This document shows, in pieces, positions 58,585 to 64,000 of a stretch of DNA of 64,000 nt. Within the stretch, counting starts at the first letter, position 1. Each line of letters begins with the position of its first letter. The notes under the pieces were generated by a model, which was not told the origin of the DNA, did no database searches, and worked only from the letters and a program-made list of their open reading frames with translations. Made by a program: the position numbers and the translations under genes. This stretch comes from Amphiura filiformis (Eukaryota > Echinodermata > Ophiuroidea > Amphilepidida > Amphiuridae), in NCBI RefSeq assembly GCF_039555335.1, contig NC_092647.1:13809594-13873593 (forward strand), read 5' to 3'.

Positions 58585-58705
58585 TCAAGTAATGTGGACA
58601 GGTCAAGATAATCTGGACAGGTCAAGATAATCTGGACAGGTCAAGATAATCTGGACAGGTCAAGATAATCTTGGTCAGGTCAAGATAATCTTGGTCAGGT
58701 CAAAA
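58585..58705. repeat. 20-bp minisatellite, about six copies
   Basis: GGTCAAGATAATCTGGACA repeated at 19-20-bp spacing; the last two copies change to CTTGGTCA. Confidence 0.93.
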
Positions 58706-59641
58706 ATTTTGAACAAGAGAAGTACATGTTCATATTTAGAAACACTGGCCACATTATTTGACTTTTTGGACATTTCAACAAACTTAAAATGCATCCAAGT
58801 TTAATATATTTTACACGATCAGCATAAATTATTATGCAAGTTTATGCATATTAGATTTAAATGAAGATGGTAAACAATACTTGTGTGTATTGAATGACAC
58901 CAAGAACACCTATATTGAATAATGCAAATTAGTTTGTATTATGTCTTAAAGCCTGTATAATTAGGACGAGGATGTCAATCTACCTTTGTCCCCCTCCCCA
59001 ACTAACGCAGATTCCGACAAAGTAGGTAACAAAACAAGAGCCATGAGGTCTTACAAATTAAGTTCAACCAAGGATATTTTGCACCTAAAATGCAGCACAT
59101 TACAGGCCACAAGACTAGATGTAGAAAAACTACAACAATCTGCGGCCTAACCCCAACCAAAAAAGGTCGAGGAAGGTACCCAGGAATATGCGTTGATTTG
59201 GTTCAGGACATTTGTTCTATAAGTATATTAAAGATAAATATAAATTCTATGGTGTTAAATGAGTTACCGCCATGTCTAGGTAAAACACACCCACTTTGAC
59301 CTTTGAACTATTTACATATTCATTATTAATATTACGAATATGTATAATCGAGTGGGACATGACCACAAGTGAATTGAATAGAATCTCCGGTTAAAATCAA
59401 TGCTGTATTGATTTGATTAAATCACTTTCAATTGACACTAGATAAGACTCGTAGACTCAAACGCAGGACACACGGGAAGAATATTACACTGTCTCGGTGT
59501 GTTTTTATTTTTGGAAAACCCTAAACTTACACAAGATAATCATATCAGCTTTTCCAGTTTGTCTTTTTGAAAATGAATAAACCATAACAACAAATTCGTT
59601 TATTTTGGCTCACCGTATATGTAAGATAAACGGTTCAAAAT

Positions 59642-59790
59642 AGACCATTACCATAGATAATCGGTGTCTTGTTGAGGTATGGTTCGCATGTTAGTCGCTG
59701 AAGGCTCGACCCTTCGGGGTCTCGCCTTCCGAGCGACTAACATGCTCACCATACCTCAACAAGACACCGATTATCTATGGTAATGGTCTG
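59642..59790. repeat. 149-bp near-perfect hairpin with arms of about 70 bp
   Basis: The arm from AGACCATTACCATAGATAAT is perfectly mirrored for 42 bp. A 3-base mismatch, 13 more paired bases and a tip with GACCC-TTCG-GGGTC follow. Weaker complementarity continues outward (AGATAAA..GG / CC..TTTATCT). Confidence 0.9.
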
Positions 59791-60483
59791 TTTCTCACCC
59801 TTTATCTACTACATAGTCGAATTTTATTAAAAATATGTTATTATTAGTCATGATGAACCCATTTCGTTGAACTCAAAATTATACTGATGTTTATTAAAAC
59901 TATTATTCAATAGTAAAATGGTCATAAAGAATTAAGAATATCAGATGATTAGTGACAATAAAAGTAATTGAATGCAACATAATTATAATGGCTCACTTTA
60001 ATACTGAACAATTCTGATTTTGGAATCTACCAGTTTATTGATAGCGAACCCCGAAAATCCTTGGGAAGCTAACGAACAGAGGGAGTGCGGTGACTGAAAA
60101 GATCAGATACAGATGTGAAAATCTATAAGTTGCACACAAATCAATATAAATCAGAGTTTTATGCTTAAATGTACAAAAGTAATAGCCAGAGTATGCAAAA
60201 TGGGCAAGTGGACTACGGAGAAGTCTACCCCCCCCCCCTGCAGCGCTAATACATCAGCAATATTATAAAGAACGGTATCCGGAATTCAACAACGAGTGAT
60301 ACATGTTTCTTGATCCCAAAATGACAAGAAATCCGCTGAACTCTAAATCCGGCATTTGTCCAATGTTTCTAAACTACTCAAATAGTAATAATACATCAAA
60401 GTTTGGTTTATACACATACCTGAAAAACGTTAAATATTCGGCAAAATATGAAGGAATCAGACATCTATCTTGTACCCTTGCAC

Positions 60484-62325
60484 AATACGGTAAGCACTGA
60501 TTTCCAATGCCCGGAAGCAGGTATGAATAATTAATTTTCTGACGTCATCACAAGTTTTCAGAGATTATAGAGGCTTGTCAAGCACTGTATAGTGATTTTA
60601 TCATAATATTATAATACCAGGCCTATACTAAAACAAATAATTCATTTAAATTTTTATATTTATGCTGCAAAATAATTTGTTGTAGCATTGCTACATCTAA
60701 ATTACTATAAATTTTATGCAATCAACTATACTTTTGATGCCGGGAGTTTTGATAGAGCTGGTTATGTCGAGGGGAGGGGGGGGTATCAAGGGGTGCTTGA
60801 ATTATTAGGCCAAACAAAAAAATAAATAAAAAAATGTTTCACGTCCCCTCCCGCTTTGAGGTTTCTTCAACTATTTTAATTTTTTGAAATTCAGTCATAA
60901 CTTTTCAAAAAATAGTCTAGTCTATGTCTAGGAAGTTGCTTTCTATAGCCTAGCTAATATACAAGAAACACTTTTGGAATGTTTTGTAATAATAAGAGGG
61001 GTCTTAAATATATATTAAATATTTGTTACATATTTTGCTTACTATGATTTGTTTGTATTTGGTTTCTTTCTTTGTTTATTTGTTTGCTATTGTTTGTTAA
61101 TTATTTTGTTATTTGATTGTTTGTTTGTTAATATTGTATTGTTTGTTTGTTTGTTTATAGTTTGTTTGTTTGCTTTACCTTTAGTTAATTATTTTGTTTA
61201 TTTGTCTGCATTTTGTTTGTTTAAAAGTTTGTTTATTTGTTAATAAATTTGTCTATTTGTTTGTTTATAACTTTGTTGTCAATTTGATTGTTTATCTTTT
61301 TGTTAATTACATTGTTTATTTGTTTGTCTATACGTTTATTTATTTGTTTGTTTGTTGGCTTGTTTGTTTATTTTTTGTTAAAATTTTTGTTTATTTGTCT
61401 GCATTTTGTTTGTTTAAAAGTTTGTTTATTTATTTGTTAATAAATTTGTCTATTTGTTTGTTTATAACTTTGTTATCAATTTGTTTGTTTGTTTATCTTT
61501 TTGTTTGCTTATATTTATATGGTTTTATTTATTTATTTATTTATTTATTTATTTGTTTATTTATTGATTTGCTTATTTATTGTTAATTAATCAATTAATT
61601 AATTAATTAATTGATTAATTAACAAATAAATAAGCAAATAAATAAATGAATAAATAAATAAATAAAACCTTATAAATATAAACAAACGAATAAACAATAT
61701 ATAATTAACAAAAAATAAACAAATAAACTTATAAACCAAACAAATAAAACAAACAAGCAAAAAATAAACAAATAAACAAACAAATAAACAAACAATAAAT
61801 AAACAAACTTATAAAAAATCATCAAAGTAATTAACATAAAATAACAAACAAATAAATAAACTTATAGACAAATAAATAAACAATGTAATTAACAAAATGA
61901 TAAAGAAATAAACAAATATACAACAAAGTTATAAACAAACAAATAAACAAACTCAAAAAGGAAAGCGGAGGGAGGGACGTGAAACATTTATTTATTTATT
62001 TATTTTTTGTTTGGCCTAATAATTCCAAGAACCCCTTGATACCCACCCCCCCCCGACATAACCAGCTCTATCAAAACTCCTGGCATAAAATTTATAGTAA
62101 TTTAGATGTAGCAATGCTACAACAAATTATTTTGAAGCTTTATATAAAAATTTAAATGAATTTGTTTTAGTATAGGCCTAGTATTGTAATATTATGATAA
62201 AATCACTATACATGGTCGTTCGTATACAGTGCTTGACAAGCCTCTATAATCTCTGAAAACTCGTGATGACATCAGAAAATTAATTATTCATACCTGCTTC
62301 CGGGCATTGGAAATCAGCGCTTACC
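60484..62325. mobile_element. 1.84-kb foldback element, palindromic over almost its whole length
   Basis: The outer arms (60,488-60,870 and 61,955-62,326) begin GGTAAGCACTGATTTCCAAT and pair over about 380 bp. Inside, a TTTG/TTTA-rich half (61,040-61,600) faces an AAAC/AAAT-rich half (61,610-61,955) around the centre TTAATTAATTAATTAATTAA. GCAC flanks both ends (60,480-60,483 and 62,326-62,329). Copy 1 reads TTGCACTAACTTC at 50,053-50,065 without the insert. The 130-codon ORF inside is low-complexity. Confidence 0.85.
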
Positions 62326-62491
62326 GCACTATAGCTTCTATACGATTATACCACTGACCCAGGGTCAGTCTGAGGTTTCTCCAACACATGAATAAAGTTT
62401 TGTTTACGGGGCCTGTTTTTCAGTGATTATATGTCACATCACAGATATTGGAATACAGTGTTCAGGTCACAATAACATTTAGAAGGCTTAA

Positions 62492-63104
62492 GGGAAGGGG
62501 TATGAACGTTTGAACAGTATTTATTGTGGGACATTAGAGCACATCAGACATATCGAATTGCATTCTGAATACGAAGAATGTCCTTCTGATATTTGAAATT
62601 CGCAATGTAATACACATTTTATGGCAAATCATTAAAAATTGATATTTTTGATATTTAACAGTGCTTGATTGTAAACTTTCGAAATCTGATGATTTATACT
62701 TAAAGTGTATGTAGGTGGGATGAAAAGCCGACGATCAATTGAACATTTTGACCTTTCGTATTGAAGATATGGATTTTTTTTCCCAAAACACCCAAAAAAG
62801 GTCTTTTTGTGAAAAAAATCCATATCTTCAATATAAAAGGTCAACATTTTCAATTGATCGTCGGCTTTTCCTCCCAGCTACATACACTTTAAAATGTATT
62901 TCGAGGACTGTTATATATCAAAATTTGAAAATATCAAATTTTAATAATTTGTCATAAAATTTGTATTATATCGTGAATTTCAAAAAATTAAAATTATTTG
63001 ATATCAGAAAGACATGCTTCGTATTCAGAATTCAATTCGATACGTCTGAGGTGCTCTCATGTCCCACAAGTGTCGAAACGCCATAAACGCTCATTCTAGA
63101 TCCC
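62492..63104. mobile_element. 613-bp piggyBac-like foldback MITE, TTAA duplication
   Basis: TTAA at 62,488-62,491 and 63,105-63,108. Ends GGGAAGGGG and TAGATCCC lead into arms sharing GGGACATTAGAGCACATCAG and ATTCTGAATACGAAG in inverse. An inner pair (GATCAATTGAACATTTTGAC...) also folds, so nearly the whole element is one long hairpin. Absent from copy 1 near 50,205, where TTAT stands at the target. Confidence 0.82.
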
Positions 63105-63213
63105 TTAATGATTTTGTATGAAGCTGTATAAATTGGCTCGTGCTTGTACTTTCAAGGTAAATTTATATTTTGCATAATGATATTGGCTTAATTAATGCTA
63201 ATAACTTTAAGGT

Positions 63214-64000
63214 GGTATTGGGTGCATTTTCTAGAAATTAGAAAATGCTTTGTGCATGTTTTAAACAGATTAATTGAGTAGGGTAAAGTACACTGATCAA
63301 TATGCCTTTTGTTTGGAGCAAATTGGACATACGGTTTCCAAAATACATCAATTTATATTTTCTTTGTATCCTATTGTTTTTGTCAATAATCAATATAGTT
63401 AATGAGCTAATAGGACTGGAAAGGCTCATTAATATGTAATTTTTGCCAATATTTTGCTAAAAACCAATGCATAAATGTTCAGGGTACTTTTATTTTGCAT
63501 ACTTTTGCCCTGAAACTTGGTCAAAGTGTTTCTTAGCTTTGCTCCAAAGCCAACCTATTTTCCATCCAATTGAAAGAAAAAATGAAAAACCATGCCATAT
63601 GCCCTCTGACACTAATAGTAAAGACTCGGTGAGTGGACTTTCGCGGTTTGTGGGTTGATCACTTGAGGGAGACAGTGATCTTTACTGCATAGGTCCTACT
63701 GCATAGTGGTCCTACTTACTTGTTGGTGACTTTATGTAGCTTGCCAATAGTGAAGCTTGCCTTCGGCAAGCTCTGTACCATGTACATGTACATGTACATG
63801 TACTGCTGGGAGTGGTATTAATTTTTTACAGAATGGTCTAAACCAGACAGGGATGGCCTATATACATTTTCTTTAAAAATACCAGTCACTTGCTTGGGTT
63901 TATTTTACTTGGGGATCACTGGATCTTCTAAGGTACTGCGAGGGCTCTGATCAAGAGCTAAGTGTTTCTAATATGTACTAATGTATTATATAGTGTAGCC
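63214..64000. other. Single-copy-like DNA after the duplication, no gene recognised
   Basis: Holds a small hairpin (AGCTTGCC-TTC-GGCAAGCT at 63,754-63,772) and a GTACAT microsatellite (about 63,778-63,803). Two ORFs of 63 codons lack support. Confidence 0.45.

Larger units (their letters stand above)
58509..59811. mobile_element. 1.3-kb insertion present only in copy 2
   Basis: Flanked by CATA at 58,505-58,508 and 59,812-59,815. Copy 1 reads GCCATAGTCG with one CATA at 49,350. It contains a minisatellite and a long hairpin. A 69-codon ORF at 59,090 is unsupported. No matching terminal repeats were recognised, so the element type is open. Confidence 0.7.
52945..63213. repeat. Segmental duplication, copy 2
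   Basis: Counterpart of 41,860-50,295 in the same orientation. Extra sequences here are 56,981-57,309, 58,509-59,811, 60,484-62,325 and 62,492-63,104. Missing relative to copy 1 are the 1.6-kb element and the left arm of the 2.3-kb element. Confidence 0.85.

Noticed and set aside
61049..61586. Membrane-protein-like ORF rich in Phe, Leu, Val and Tyr
   Set aside because: It is a translation of a TTTG/TTTA microsatellite inside a foldback element; the hydrophobicity is a codon artefact.

Overview
This is a eukaryotic, almost certainly metazoan, window. It is AT-rich and gene-poor. It holds intron-type splice signals, microsatellites, many miniature inverted-repeat transposons (MITEs), the tail of a non-LTR retrotransposon and two tandem C2H2 zinc-finger genes. 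The palindromic octamer TAGGCCTA is scattered through its single-copy DNA. A marine invertebrate deuterostome, possibly an echinoderm, would fit, but that is an inference and I cannot name the species. There are no bacterial operons, rRNA genes or convincing tRNA genes, and no CRISPR array.

Bases 1-23,180 are satellite DNA with mirror symmetry. From the left come a higher-order array A (1-3,972), a 108-bp tandem repeat (4,850-6,510), a short boundary and a second higher-order array B (6,700-13,640). After a cytosine-rich central spacer (13,640-15,225) the same blocks return inverted and in reverse order: B' (15,225-19,135, split by a nested 2.15-kb element), the same boundary, one 108-bp copy, and A' (19,388-23,043). 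All are built from short perfect dyads: TTGCGAATATTCGCAA in 21-22-bp arrays, CTATCTACAGTAGATAG in 35-36-bp arrays, and GCGCCCAATTGGGCGC in the 108-bp array. A third satellite C (36,345-39,735) reuses the CTATCTACAGTAGATAG core at a strict 36-bp period with another linker.

Bases 23,200-41,850 are single-copy-like DNA peppered with non-autonomous transposons. These include a Harbinger-like, a mariner-like and a piggyBac-like MITE, several unclassified MITEs, a decayed CR1/L2-like LINE 3' end and several hairpins. The only hint of a host gene there is one weak candidate terminal exon near 35.4 kb.

Bases 41,860-63,213 are a local segmental duplication. Each copy carries, on the minus strand, a multi-finger C2H2 gene (42,109-43,686 and 53,709-55,232) followed by decayed finger-coding DNA, then shared flanking DNA. 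The two copies differ by clean insertions (1.6 kb with TA duplication, 1.3 kb with CATA, 1.84 kb foldback with GCAC, 0.61 kb with TTAA, and a 0.33-kb MITE) and by an internal inversion, so each copy serves as the empty site for the other. The zinc-finger genes differ by whole fingers and by residues at DNA-contact positions, and both have lost their C-terminal fingers to small indels. All comparisons were made by eye, so boundaries are good to a few bases at best.
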